From Amorphus sp040750475 (GTDB lineage: Bacteria; Pseudomonadota; Alphaproteobacteria; Rhizobiales; Amorphaceae): a stretch of DNA of 64,000 bases. The stretch spans positions 76,142 to 140,141 of the forward strand of contig NZ_JABJVY010000013.1 of the NCBI RefSeq assembly GCF_040750475.1, in the 5' to 3' direction. Below the pieces are notes generated by a model. The model did no database searches. It was not told the origin of the DNA and worked only from the letters and a program-made list of their open reading frames with translations. Below are positions 7,935-17,068 of this stretch, piece after piece (position 1 is the stretch's first letter; every line of letters begins with the position of its first letter). The translations under genes and the position numbers were made by a program.

Positions 7935-8936
7935 ATGGGCCATATCTCGCTTCAGAAAATCACCAAAGCCTTCGGCGATGTGGAGGTGATTCCGCCGCTC
8001 GATCTGGAGATCCGCGACGGCGAGTTCATCGTCTTCGTCGGACCGTCAGGGTGCGGAAAATCCACGCTGTTGCGGCTGATCGCGGGCCTGGAAGACGTCT
8101 CCTCCGGCGTGATCGAAATCGACGAACGCGACGCCACCGAGGTGCCGCCGGCCAAGCGCGGGCTCGCCATGGTGTTCCAGTCCTATGCGCTCTATCCGCA
8201 CATGAGCGTGCGCAAGAATATCGCTTTTCCGCTCCGAATGGCCGGGCTGGACAAGACGGAGATCGAAAAGCGCGTGGCGGATGCGGCGCGGGTCCTGAAC
8301 CTCACCGACTATCTGGACCGACGTCCGGGTCAGCTCTCCGGCGGCCAGCGACAGCGCGTCGCGATCGGGCGGGCGATCGTGCGCGAGCCGTCCGCGTTCC
8401 TGTTCGACGAGCCGCTGTCGAATCTGGACGCGGCACTGCGCGTCAACATGCGCTTGGAGATTTCGGAGCTCCACAACAACCTGTCGACCACCATGATTTA
8501 CGTCACCCACGACCAGGTGGAGGCCATGACCATGGCCGACCGGATCGTGGTTCTGAACGCTGGTCGTATCGAGCAAGTGGGCAGTCCGCTGGAGCTCTAC
8601 GCCCGCCCGCGCAATCGCTTCGTGGCGGGCTTTATCGGCTCGCCGCGCATGAATTTCATCGAGGGCGAGGTCGCGAAGGAGCACGGTGCAGCCACTGTCG
8701 GCATTCGCCCGGAACACCTTGCGCTCTCCACAGAAAGCGGTCTCTGGAAGGGCCGGGTGAGTATTTCCGAGCACTTGGGCTCCGATACGTTGCTGCACGT
8801 CCAGACAGACGATCTCGGCGTCCTGACCGCCCGGGCCGATGGGGAAAGGCCGGTCCATCATGGCGACACGGTCTGGCTGACGCCTCAGGAGGAGAAGCTG
8901 CATCGCTTCGATGCGGAAGGGCTGGCGCTTGCCTGA
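7935..8936 (+). CDS. smoK: Polyol ABC transporter ATP-binding protein
   Basis: A 333-residue MalK/UgpC-type ATPase. Seen in order: Walker A GPSGCGKST, Q-loop VFQSYALYPHMSV, signature LSGGQRQRVAIGRAI, Walker B FLFDEPLSNLD and switch THDQVEA. A C-terminal regulatory TOBE-like domain runs from about residue 235 (MNFIEGEV ... VGIRPEHL). It energises import through SmoFG. AGGAA lies 6 bases before the ATG. It is followed after 62 bases by the mannitol dehydrogenase gene in the same operon. Confidence 0.93.
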   Translation: MGHISLQKITKAFGDVEVIPPLDLEIRDGEFIVFVGPSGCGKSTLLRLIAGLEDVSSGVIEIDERDATEVPPAKRGLAMVFQSYALYPHMSVRKNIAFPLRMAGLDKTEIEKRVADAARVLNLTDYLDRRPGQLSGGQRQRVAIGRAIVREPSAFLFDEPLSNLDAALRVNMRLEISELHNNLSTTMIYVTHDQVEAMTMADRIVVLNAGRIEQVGSPLELYARPRNRFVAGFIGSPRMNFIEGEVAKEHGAATVGIRPEHLALSTESGLWKGRVSISEHLGSDTLLHVQTDDLGVLTARADGERPVHHGDTVWLTPQEEKLHRFDAEGLALA

Positions 8937-8998
8937 TCAATCCTGGCGCTGAATCTGAACGAACTGACCGGCCGCGACCAGCCGGGCGAAGGAGACCC

Positions 8999-10474
8999 AT
9001 GACGACACGGCTTTCCGCCGCCTTCCTTCCCGAAATCGCCGAGACCGCGCGGATTCCGGCCTACGACCGGACTGCGCTTAGGGCAGGTATTCTACATTTC
9101 GGCGTCGGCAATTTTCACCGGGCGCACCAAGCGGTCTATCTCGACAATCTGTTCGCCACCGGGCGTGACCATGATTGGGCGATCGTCGGGGCCGGCGTGA
9201 TGCCCGGCGATGCGAGCATGCGGTTTGCGCTTCAAGGCCAGGATTGGCTGACCACCGTGGTCGAGCAATCGGCGGAGAAAAGCATCGCGCAGGTCACCGG
9301 CGCGATGATCGACATGTTGCCCGTCGGCGAAATCGAGACGCTGATCGAACGGCTCGCCGATCCCGCCATTCGTATCGTCTCGCTGACCGTGACCGAGGGC
9401 GGCTATTTCGTCGATTCCACCGGCACGTTTGATCCCACTCATCCCGCGATCGTGGCCGATGGGGCGGAGCCGGACGCGCCGAAGACCGTGTTCGGCCTGA
9501 TCGCCGCCGGCCTCAAGCGCCGGCGAGCGGAGGGCATCACCCCATTTACCGTGATGTCGTGCGATAATATTCCCCACAACGGCGTGGTGGCGAAGAATGC
9601 GGTGACCGGTGTTGCCCGTCTTGCCGACCGTGAGTTGGCCGACTGGATTGGGGAAGCGGTCGCCTTTCCGAACGGCATGGTCGACCGGATTACTCCTGCG
9701 ACCGGCGACCGCGAGCGCGAAATGCTCGCCCGCGATTTCGGCATAAAGGACGCCTGGCCGGTCTTTTGCGAAGATTTTTGCCAGTGGGTGTTGGAAGACC
9801 ATTTCCCGGCGGGCCGGCCGGCGCTGGAAGCCGTCGGCGTCCAGTTTGTGCCGGACGTATCGCCGTTCGAAGTCATGAAGCTTAGGATTCTGAACGGCGG
9901 CCACGCGGCGATCGCCTATCCGGCCGGGCTGCTCGACATCCATTTCGTGCACGAGGCGATGGAGCACGATCTGGTGCGCCGGTTCCTGGACAAGCTTGAG
10001 CGCGACGAGATCATGCCTGTCGTGCCGCCGGTGCCCGAGACGGACCTGAACTGGTATTTCGGAGAAATCGTTCGACGCTTCTCCAATCCGAAGATTGGCG
10101 ACACGGTGCGTCGATTGTGCCTGGACGGGTCCAACCGACAGCCGAAGTTCATCGTGCCGACCATCGCGGACCGGCTGAAGGCGGGAGCCGACGTGACCGG
10201 GCTTGCCCTGGAATCGGCACTTTGGTGCCGCTACTGCACCGGTACGACGGAAAGCGGCGCCGTCATCGAGCCGAACGATCCGAACTGGGACGCTCTGGTG
10301 CCGATCGCGAAGGCGGCTCAGACCGATCCGGACGCTTGGCTGGCGATGGTGTCGGTTTACGGGGAGGTGGGGCAGGCCGAACCGTTCCGCCTCCGGTTCG
10401 CCGATGCGGTGCGGGCGCTCGCTGAGGAAGGCACCGAAGCCGTCCTGAAGCGCTACCTGGCAGGGGCGTTCTGA
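8999..10474 (+). CDS. mtlK: Mannitol 2-dehydrogenase (long-chain polyol dehydrogenase)
   Basis: A 491-residue member of the polyol-specific long-chain dehydrogenase family, normal length. It oxidises D-mannitol (often also arabitol or sorbitol) to the ketose with NAD+. Seen: N-terminal nucleotide-binding region LHFGVGNFHRAHQAVYLD (about residues 29-46), the family's catalytic K-x4-N-x2-H in KLRILNGGHAA, and EDFCQWVLEDHF before it. GAAGGAG precedes the ATG at 8999. The frame is open far upstream inside smoK, but that part is only shadow. Context: the imported hexitol is oxidised here and the ketose passes to the PfkB kinase and XylB. Confidence 0.92.
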   Translation: MTTRLSAAFLPEIAETARIPAYDRTALRAGILHFGVGNFHRAHQAVYLDNLFATGRDHDWAIVGAGVMPGDASMRFALQGQDWLTTVVEQSAEKSIAQVTGAMIDMLPVGEIETLIERLADPAIRIVSLTVTEGGYFVDSTGTFDPTHPAIVADGAEPDAPKTVFGLIAAGLKRRRAEGITPFTVMSCDNIPHNGVVAKNAVTGVARLADRELADWIGEAVAFPNGMVDRITPATGDREREMLARDFGIKDAWPVFCEDFCQWVLEDHFPAGRPALEAVGVQFVPDVSPFEVMKLRILNGGHAAIAYPAGLLDIHFVHEAMEHDLVRRFLDKLERDEIMPVVPPVPETDLNWYFGEIVRRFSNPKIGDTVRRLCLDGSNRQPKFIVPTIADRLKAGADVTGLALESALWCRYCTGTTESGAVIEPNDPNWDALVPIAKAAQTDPDAWLAMVSVYGEVGQAEPFRLRFADAVRALAEEGTEAVLKRYLAGAF

Positions 10475-10597
10475 TCCGGGAAGGGTGGAAATCCGAGGGT
10501 CCATCGAGCTGCCGTGAATGGCTTTCAACGGGGTTCCCTTCTCCGCTAAAAAGGGTCGGTCCGAACGTTGGGCGTCGGGCAGACGCGAAGGGATGCC

Positions 10598-11635
10598 GTG
10601 AGCGAAACCCGTGCCTTCATCACCGGCCTGTCGGGAACGACGTTGACCGCCGACGAGGTCTCCTTCCTGCAAACCGCCGCCCCTTGGGGTTTGATCCTGT
10701 TCCAGCGCAATTGCGTCGATCCTGCTCAGGTGCGCGCGCTGGTGGCCGAGGCGCGGTCCGTGCTGGGGTGGCAGGCGCCGGTCCTGATCGACCAGGAGGG
10801 CGGGCGGGTTCAGCGCCTGAAGCCGCCTTATTGGTCAACTTACCCGGCGGCCCGAACTTTCGGTGACCTCTTCCGGACCGATCAGGCCACCGGGCTGGAG
10901 GCATGCCGGCTGGCGACCCGGTTGATCGCCGCCGATCTTGCGGCCCTCGGCATCGATGTCGATTGCCTTCCTCTGCTCGATGTCCCGATCGCCGGCGCCC
11001 ACGACATCATCGGCGATCGTGCCTATGCGATGGACCCGGGGACGATTGTCGCCTTCGGTCGGGTGGCCAGCGACGCGCTGATGGCCGGTGGTGTGCTGCC
11101 GGTGATGAAGCACATTCCCGGACATGGCCGGGCCCGGTCCGACAGCCATGAGGCTCTGCCTGTGGTGGAGGCCGCCCGCACGGAGCTGGAGGCGAGCGAC
11201 TTCGTGCCGTTCGCCACACTTGCCGATTGCCCGCTCGCGATGACGGCGCACGTGGTCTACACCGCGCTCGACCCGTTGCGGCCGGCGACCACCTCCAAAA
11301 CCGTGATCGGGGAGGTGATCCGCGGCCAGATCGGATATGATGGTTGCCTGATGAGCGACGATCTTTCCATGCAGGCGCTGAGCGGCGGGCTTGGCGAACG
11401 GGCGGCGATTTCGATCGCGGCCGGATGCGATCTTGCGCTTCACTGCAACGGCCGGCTCGACGAGATGGATCAGGTCGCGGCCAACGTCCCGCAGCTTGCC
11501 GGCCGTGCGGCGGAACGCGCCGAGCGGGCTCTTTCGATGCGCCGGGCGCCGGAGCCGTTCGACGTGAGGGCTGCGCGCCGGCGCCTGGCCGACTTGCTCG
11601 CGCCTTTGAGTGCTGCCGGTGGAGCGGCGCAATGA
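10598..11635 (+). CDS. nagZ: Beta-N-acetylhexosaminidase of peptidoglycan recycling
   Basis: A 345-residue glycoside hydrolase family 3 enzyme. It removes N-acetylglucosamine from muropeptide-derived anhydro-sugars in the cytoplasm. Seen: DQEGGRVQRL near the N-terminus, the family loop KHIPGHGRARSDSHEALP containing the proposed His/Asp acid-base pair, and the nucleophile aspartate in MSDDLSMQAL. I chose the GTG at 10598, with GAAGGG upstream, so the protein begins VSETRAFITGLSG. A TTG at 10568 would add ten residues. The stop overlaps the scpA start (ATGA). The nagZ-scpA-scpB order is common in Hyphomicrobiales. Confidence 0.93.
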   Translation: MSETRAFITGLSGTTLTADEVSFLQTAAPWGLILFQRNCVDPAQVRALVAEARSVLGWQAPVLIDQEGGRVQRLKPPYWSTYPAARTFGDLFRTDQATGLEACRLATRLIAADLAALGIDVDCLPLLDVPIAGAHDIIGDRAYAMDPGTIVAFGRVASDALMAGGVLPVMKHIPGHGRARSDSHEALPVVEAARTELEASDFVPFATLADCPLAMTAHVVYTALDPLRPATTSKTVIGEVIRGQIGYDGCLMSDDLSMQALSGGLGERAAISIAAGCDLALHCNGRLDEMDQVAANVPQLAGRAAERAERALSMRRAPEPFDVRAARRRLADLLAPLSAAGGAAQ

Positions 11636-12438
11636 GCGAGGCGGAGGGCGATTCGTTCGAGGCGCCCGTCCGTGCCGAGCGCACCGACGCTGACGCCGAC
11701 GCGCTGCATGTCGACATTCGCGGCTTCGAAGGACCGCTCGACCTGTTGCTTGCGCTCGCCCGCTCCCAAAAAGTGGATCTGACGCGGATTTCCGTCAGCG
11801 ATCTGGCCGAACAATATCTCGCCTTCATCGAGGAGGCGCGCCGTATCCGGCTGGAGCTAGCCGCCGACTATCTGGTCATGGCCGCGTGGCTTGCCTACCT
11901 GAAGTCGCGCCTGCTGGTGCCGAAGCCGGAGAACGACGACGAGCCGACCGGTGAGGAATTGGCGGCGGAACTTGCTTTTCGGCTGAAGCGGCTGGAAGCC
12001 ATGCGCAAGGCGGCGGAGGATCTGACCGCGCGCCCGCAGCTTGGCCGTGCCGTGATGGCGCGCGGCGCGCCGGAGCCGATCGGCGTGAAGCGCCAGACCC
12101 GCTGGCAGGCCACCATCTACGACCTATTGTCGGCATATGCCTCCCAGCGTCAGCGCGAGATGGTCACCGTGGTGCGCATGCGCCGGCGGGTGGTGTGGTC
12201 GTTGACCGATGCACGTCAGGCGCTGGAGCGGATGGTCGGGCGGATCGTCGACTGGACGCCGATCGATCAGCTTCTGCTGCGCTATCTCTCCGATCCGTCG
12301 GAGCGCACGACGGTGCTTGCCAGCACCTTCTCCGCCAGCCTGGAGCTGGTGCGCGAAGGCAGGCTTGAGCTGCGCCAGACAGGGGCGTTCGCGCCGATCT
12401 ATGTGAGGACGAAGAGCGGGGACGACGGCCAGGAATGA
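11632..12438 (+). CDS. scpA: Segregation and condensation protein A (kleisin)
   Basis: A 268-residue kleisin that bridges the SMC ATPase heads and binds ScpB in the chromosome-condensing complex. Seen: the conserved N-terminal FEGPLDLLLALARSQKVDLTR (about residues 30-50), the helix LAADYLVMAAWLAYLKSRLLVP, and the C-terminal winged-helix region before TKSGDDGQE. The ATG overlaps the nagZ stop and the stop overlaps the scpB start, so all three are coupled. The first 25 residues are acidic and poorly conserved. Confidence 0.94.
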   Translation: MSEAEGDSFEAPVRAERTDADADALHVDIRGFEGPLDLLLALARSQKVDLTRISVSDLAEQYLAFIEEARRIRLELAADYLVMAAWLAYLKSRLLVPKPENDDEPTGEELAAELAFRLKRLEAMRKAAEDLTARPQLGRAVMARGAPEPIGVKRQTRWQATIYDLLSAYASQRQREMVTVVRMRRRVVWSLTDARQALERMVGRIVDWTPIDQLLLRYLSDPSERTTVLASTFSASLELVREGRLELRQTGAFAPIYVRTKSGDDGQE

Positions 12439-13103
12439 GTGAAGACGAACCCAGGCTGTTCGGCGGCAACGTCACCAACCTGTCCTCAAAGGAGTGGCGC
12501 GATCATCTCAGGATGGTGGAGGCGATCCTATTCGCGTCCTCAGAGCCACTCTCGGAGGCTACGCTGGCCGAGCGCTTGCCACGTGCCGCCGACGTGTCCG
12601 GCCTGTTGCGCGATCTTCGGCAAGCCTATGCCGGGCGCGGCGTCAATCTGGTGGAAGTCGCCGGGGGCTGGGCGTTTCGCACCGCAGAGGATCTCGCCTT
12701 CCTCCTGACGCGTGAGGCGGTTGAGCCGCGCAAGCTGTCACGTGCGGCATTGGAAACGCTGGCGATCATTGCCTATCACCAGCCCGTCACCCGCGCCGAG
12801 ATCGAAGAGATCCGTGGCGTGTCCACCTCCAAGGGCACCATCGACGTGTTGTTGGAAACCGGCTGGATTCGGCTGCGTGGCCGCCGCCGCACGCCCGGCC
12901 GGCCGGTGACCTACGGCACCACGCCGACCTTCCTGGACCAGTTCAATCTGCAGGCGATCGACGACCTTCCGGGCCTCGACGAGCTGAAAGGGGCAGGGCT
13001 ACTGGAAGGGACGCCGCCGCCGGGCTTCCGGGTTCCGGTGCCGAGTGACGGCGACGAGCTATCCGACGATGAAGATCCTCTCGGCGAGGACGACGACGAA
13101 TAG
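12435..13103 (+). CDS. scpB: Segregation and condensation protein B
   Basis: A 222-residue protein with two winged-helix domains. It dimerises and binds the kleisin ScpA in the SMC-ScpAB complex. Seen: MVEAILFASSEPLSEATLAERL (about residues 26-47) and the second domain motif LETLAIIAYHQPVTRAEIEEIRGV. The C-terminus is a strongly acidic tail (DGDELSDDEDPLGEDDDE), usual in alphaproteobacterial ScpB. It starts within the scpA stop codon (ATGA). Confidence 0.94.
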   Translation: MSEDEPRLFGGNVTNLSSKEWRDHLRMVEAILFASSEPLSEATLAERLPRAADVSGLLRDLRQAYAGRGVNLVEVAGGWAFRTAEDLAFLLTREAVEPRKLSRAALETLAIIAYHQPVTRAEIEEIRGVSTSKGTIDVLLETGWIRLRGRRRTPGRPVTYGTTPTFLDQFNLQAIDDLPGLDELKGAGLLEGTPPPGFRVPVPSDGDELSDDEDPLGEDDDE

Positions 13104-13295
13104 CGGCCTGCCGCTTGCCGATTGCCTGTCAAGCGCACCGGGCAAGGTCCGCGCCAGACTGATCGCTCACCATGTTGGGAAGGAGCGACCTCCGTCTTTG
13201 CGCGTTATCGTCTGCGGTAGGAGGCCGGCGATCAGCCCTATGCGTGGCAGATCTTCAAACAATCGGCGGTGGCGATGCCTTCGGCAAGGACTTGG

Positions 13296-14897
13296 ATGGC
13301 AAATGTCGCAATCACAGTGATAAAAAGGCCCGTCCTTTCGTCGCTGTGGTCCCGTTTGATGCACATTCGCCCCGTCTACCTTGTGATTGCCGCGCTCGCT
13401 GTCGCGTTGCAAATCTTTCTAATCTCGATCGATACGTTTGATCGGATCTACGATTTCACCCGAGCGCACGAAGACTATCAACTGGATGAAGCGTTCACCG
13501 TCTTCTTCGCGTTGTCCTTGGCATTGTTGGCGATTCTCATCGTTCGCAACTTCGACTTGAGGCGCGAAATCGTGCTCCGGCGTCGTGCGGAGGCCCAAGC
13601 GGCGCTGCTTGCGCGCAGCGATGCGCTGACCGGGCTTCCGAACCGGCGCATGCTGCAGGAGGAGTTTCAGCACCGTCTGCACGGCCTGCGTTCGAGCGAT
13701 CAGCATCTCGGCGTGTTCCTGCTCGATCTCGACCGCTTCAAGGTGATCAACGATACCTTTGGCCACGCCGCCGGAGACAAGCTGTTGCAGGCCGTGTCGG
13801 ACCGGATTGCCAACGTGCTGCGCGATGGCGACTTCATCGCCCGGCTCGGCGGCGACGAATTCGCCCTTCTGGTCAACGCGCAAGCGGGCGAGGAAACGCT
13901 GTTTCGGATTGCCCAGCGCATTCTCACCGCGGTCGCCGTTCCGTTCGAGGCCGACGGCATTTCGGCGGACGTGTCGGTCTCGATCGGGATCGCGGTCTAC
14001 CCGGCCGACGGCGAGGACGCCGAAACGCTGATGATGTGCGCCGACAAGGCCATGTATCAGTCGAAATCCGCCGGCCGGAACACCTATGCGCTCTACGACA
14101 CCGAGCTCGATCGGATGCTGAAGGCGCGCATGGACATGGAGACCGAGCTCAAGGCAGCGGTCCGCGAAGATGCGATCGTTCCCTACTATCAGCCGCTGAT
14201 GGACCTCAAGACCATGCAGCCGACTGGCATTGAGGCGCTGGCGCGCTGGCTGCATCCGGAAAAAGGGGTGGTGGAAGCCAGCCAGTTCATTGCCATTGCC
14301 GAAGACACCGGATTGATCAACGAGATCTTCCGCAAGCTGCTGCGTCAGGTCTGCAAGGACGCCCGCACCTGGAGCATGTCGCTTCCGGTTGCCGTCAACA
14401 TTTCGGCGACCCAGTTCCGCGATTTGCGGCTTGCCGACAAGATCATGGCCGTGCTGGAAGAGGAGGATTTCGACCCCGCGCGCCTGGAAATCGAGATCAC
14501 CGAGACGGCGCTTCTGCTGGACATTGAGGCGACCCGCCGCACGCTTGCCACGCTCAAAGGACACGGTGTCCGGATCGCGCTGGATGATTTCGGAACCGGC
14601 TACGCCTCGTTGCGCCAGCTCCGCGAGCTCCCGTTCGACAAGGTGAAGATCGATGGCACCTTCGTGCATCGAGTGGGAAGCGACGAGGAGAGCCGCAAGA
14701 TCGTCGCCTCGGTGATCGGGCTTGGCCAGGCGCTCGGCCTTGCGACCATCGCGGAGGGGCTGGAATCGCCGGAAGAGTTGGATTGGGTCCGCGACCACGG
14801 CTGCGAGGTCGGACAGGGCTTTCTCTTCTCCAAACCCGTCGAGGCCAGCCGTCTGTTTGAGGTGCTTTCCCGGATGAATCCGGGCAGGGAAGGCTGA
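13296..14897 (+). CDS. Membrane-anchored GGDEF-EAL protein (cyclic di-GMP turnover)
   Basis: A 533-residue protein. Two hydrophobic helices (about residues 27-45 and 67-84) flank a short periplasmic loop and anchor it. A GGDEF domain follows with intact LGGDEF and an RDGD inhibitory site placed exactly five residues before it, then an EAL domain with EAL in GIEALARWLHP, NISATQF, EITETALL, DDFGTGYASL and KIDGTFV. Both catalytic sets look complete, so it may make and break c-di-GMP or use one activity regulated by the other. AAGGA sits five bases before the ATG at 13296; an upstream GTG at 13269 is possible. It interrupts the scpB-tatA gene line. Confidence 0.9.
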   Translation: MANVAITVIKRPVLSSLWSRLMHIRPVYLVIAALAVALQIFLISIDTFDRIYDFTRAHEDYQLDEAFTVFFALSLALLAILIVRNFDLRREIVLRRRAEAQAALLARSDALTGLPNRRMLQEEFQHRLHGLRSSDQHLGVFLLDLDRFKVINDTFGHAAGDKLLQAVSDRIANVLRDGDFIARLGGDEFALLVNAQAGEETLFRIAQRILTAVAVPFEADGISADVSVSIGIAVYPADGEDAETLMMCADKAMYQSKSAGRNTYALYDTELDRMLKARMDMETELKAAVREDAIVPYYQPLMDLKTMQPTGIEALARWLHPEKGVVEASQFIAIAEDTGLINEIFRKLLRQVCKDARTWSMSLPVAVNISATQFRDLRLADKIMAVLEEEDFDPARLEIEITETALLLDIEATRRTLATLKGHGVRIALDDFGTGYASLRQLRELPFDKVKIDGTFVHRVGSDEESRKIVASVIGLGQALGLATIAEGLESPEELDWVRDHGCEVGQGFLFSKPVEASRLFEVLSRMNPGREG

Positions 14898-15084
14898 CCG
14901 GCGTCCCGACCGAGGCCTCCTGGGCGCCTGGCCGCAAAACCCGGATCGGGCGAGAAGAGTGGATCGGGCCGCTCCGAATTCATAAAGTGCGCGCGATTCG
15001 ACGAGGTGGGAGAGACGGCCGGGACAGTTGGCTTCCCCCTTCGCCTGGATCCGCCTTGCCACCCGCTTAACTCAGGAGCCGCCG

Positions 15085-16206
15085 GTGATCGACGCACCCT
15101 CGCACCTTCAGGAGCGCGCCAGCGGCGCCGGGTCGCCCGCCCCTGGTACGCCGGCTCGGCTGAGGTTTGAAGAGGTCAGTCACCGCTATCGCACGGCGAC
15201 AGTGCTGGACCATGTCTCTTTCTCGGTGGATCCTGGCCAAATCCTGTGTCTCTTAGGGCCCTCCGGTTGTGGTAAGACCACGCTCTTGCGCCTTGCGGCG
15301 GGGGTGGAGCCGCAGAGCGAGGGGCGGATCTATCTCGATGGCGAGGAGGTTGCCGGGCCGGCCGGATTCGTGCCGGCCGAAGCGCGCGGGCTTGGGCTCG
15401 TGTTCCAGGACTACGCTCTGTTTCCGCATCTGACGGTGCTGGAGAACGTCCTATTCGGCATGAACCGGCGCGACCGGTCGTCCTCTGTTCGGCTTGCACG
15501 TGAGGCGCTCGATCGGATGGGGCTGGTTCGCTACATGAACGCCTATCCGAACGCGCTTTCCGGCGGTGAACAGCAGCGTGTCGCGCTGGTGCGGGCGCTG
15601 ATGCCGCGCCCGCGCGTGCTCTTGATGGACGAGCCCTTCTCCGGCCTCGACCGCACCTTGCGCCAGAGCGTGCGTCGGGATGCCCTGGCGCTCCTGCGCG
15701 AGACCGGCTCGACCGCGGTGATCGTGACGCACGATCCGGAAGAGGCAATGCAGATCGGTGACCGGATCGTGCTGCTTCGGGCTGGGCACGTGATTCAGGT
15801 CGGGCCGCCGGAACAGCTCTATCGTCGTCCCGTTGATCTGCAGACGGCGCGCTTTTTCTCCGAGCTCAACGAGATCCCGGCCCTGGTGCAGGGCGGCGTC
15901 GCCAACACGCCGCTGGGGGAGGTGCCCGCCGGCACCTATGCCAATGGCGAACCGGTCGTGGTCGCCGTTCGCCCGCACGGCATTCGTGTCCATCGAGGCG
16001 CCGCCGAGGGCGTTCGCTCAACCGTCCTCGATCGCCGATTCCTGGGTGAAATCGAGCGCTTCGAGCTGTCGGTCGCGGGCATTGAGCGGCCGATCGTGGC
16101 CCGCATCCCGGTCGGTTTCGGGCCAGCCCTTTCCGGTGAGGCGGATACGGTTGGCGTCTCGCTCGACCCTGAAGCCGTCCTGGTGTTTTCAGCCAACGCC
16201 GGCTAG
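15085..16206 (+). CDS. Orphan ABC transporter ATP-binding protein (FbpC/PotA type)
   Basis: A 373-residue importer-type ATPase. Seen: Walker A GPSGCGKTT, Q-loop VFQDYALFPHLTV, signature LSGGEQQRVALVRAL, Walker B VLLMDEPFSGLD, H-loop THDPEEAMQIGDR and a C-terminal TOBE-like domain (VAVRPHGIRV). The family includes ferric-iron, spermidine and phosphonate importers. No permease or binding-protein gene is adjacent, so the substrate is unknown. I chose GTG at 15085 because AGGAG lies six bases upstream; frames from 15028 have no such site. It stands between the GGDEF-EAL gene and tatA, and is followed by a repeat-like hairpin. Confidence 0.85.
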   Translation: MIDAPSHLQERASGAGSPAPGTPARLRFEEVSHRYRTATVLDHVSFSVDPGQILCLLGPSGCGKTTLLRLAAGVEPQSEGRIYLDGEEVAGPAGFVPAEARGLGLVFQDYALFPHLTVLENVLFGMNRRDRSSSVRLAREALDRMGLVRYMNAYPNALSGGEQQRVALVRALMPRPRVLLMDEPFSGLDRTLRQSVRRDALALLRETGSTAVIVTHDPEEAMQIGDRIVLLRAGHVIQVGPPEQLYRRPVDLQTARFFSELNEIPALVQGGVANTPLGEVPAGTYANGEPVVVAVRPHGIRVHRGAAEGVRSTVLDRRFLGEIERFELSVAGIERPIVARIPVGFGPALSGEADTVGVSLDPEAVLVFSANAG

Positions 16207-16659
16207 CGCCTTTTCCGCTCGGACGGCAAATCCGAGCGATAAGAAATGGCAGCAGCTCCAACAGGTTGAGCAAATCCTTCCCGTTCAAATTGAACCAATT
16301 TGACCAGTACATGCTCAATGGCGCTTTTTTGCCCGGATTGCGCTCTAAGATTGAAAGTTGAGTTCATCCCTTCAAATTGCTCCCAATGAGGCGCATCTGA
16401 ACCGGAATGCGCAAAAGATGAGCATCCGACAGCGGTTTCGATATTGATCTAAGCTGTTGGAAAGACATGTTTTTATGGGTTCGGGCCGGATTGCGTCGAA
16501 ATCCTTGTGACCGGACCGGGAGCAAAACCGCGTGCGATCTGGCCTTGCTTGGATGCGGCTATCCGGCTGCGTCATTGCGGGCGCGGCTGCTTTTTGAAAT
16601 AGTGCCGGTCTCCGAATGCCGCTGTCCGGCTCGGCCGCAGTTAACAGGAACGTCTGATT
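16207..16659. other. Gene-free gap between the orphan ABC ATPase and tatA
   Basis: About 450 bases without a convincing gene. It holds a hairpin at 16216-16238 and a short inverted repeat around 16287-16305 (TTCAAATTGAA then AATTTGA). Lower-GC stretches follow to about 16460. The tatA promoter must lie in the last 200 bases, but I cannot name its boxes. Confidence 0.5.
16216..16238 (+). repeat. Palindromic repeat copy 1
   Basis: The arms CGCTCGGA (16216-16223) and TCCGAGCG (16231-16238) have a 7-base loop. They are preceded by CCTTTTC and followed by ATAAGAA. The whole block of about 40 bases resembles the copy at 42888-42910 in stem, loop size and flanks. It could end transcription of the ABC ATPase gene. 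Confidence 0.5.
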
Positions 16660-16905
16660 ATGGGTATCAGTGTCTGGCAAATCCTCATCATTGCCGTGGT
16701 GGTTATCCTTCTGTTCGGCCGGGGTAAGATCTCCGATCTGATGGGTGACGTGGCCAAAGGCGTGAAGAGCTTCAAGAAGGGGCTCGCCGATGACGACGAC
16801 GATGAGCAGACCAACCAGTCGTCCGCGTCGGGCAAGACCATCGAGCATTCGCCGTCGGAGACCATGAGCAGCCAGAAGACGGAGGACCGGTCGAAGGCCG
16901 GTTGA
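16660..16905 (+). CDS. tatA: Twin-arginine translocase subunit TatA
   Basis: An 81-residue protein with one N-terminal membrane helix (SVWQILIIAVVVILLF), the conserved FGRGKISDLMGDVAKGVKSFK hinge and amphipathic helix, and a charged tail with DDDDDE. It oligomerises to form the pore for folded proteins with RR signals. AGGAA lies nine bases upstream. It begins the tatABC-serS line. Likely clients in this window are FhuD (25714-26616) and the dehydrogenase small subunit (44221-44988). Confidence 0.95.
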   Translation: MGISVWQILIIAVVVILLFGRGKISDLMGDVAKGVKSFKKGLADDDDDEQTNQSSASGKTIEHSPSETMSSQKTEDRSKAG

Positions 16906-17068
16906 TCGGCGCGCCAGGACGCGACGGTTTTGGGATGAAGCCACGCAATGTCGTGTAATGTGACGGGCCGGGATCAAATCGGACGGATGCCGGGCAGGTC
17001 CCGCGTGTCGGTCGCCTCCCGACCTCTTTTGGCCGATCGGCGTCCGGCCCGATCCGAGGCGTAATCAG

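Noticed and set aside
13419..15062. Minus-strand open frame opposite the GGDEF-EAL gene
   Set aside because: No recognisable domains, while the plus strand encodes complete GGDEF and EAL motifs.
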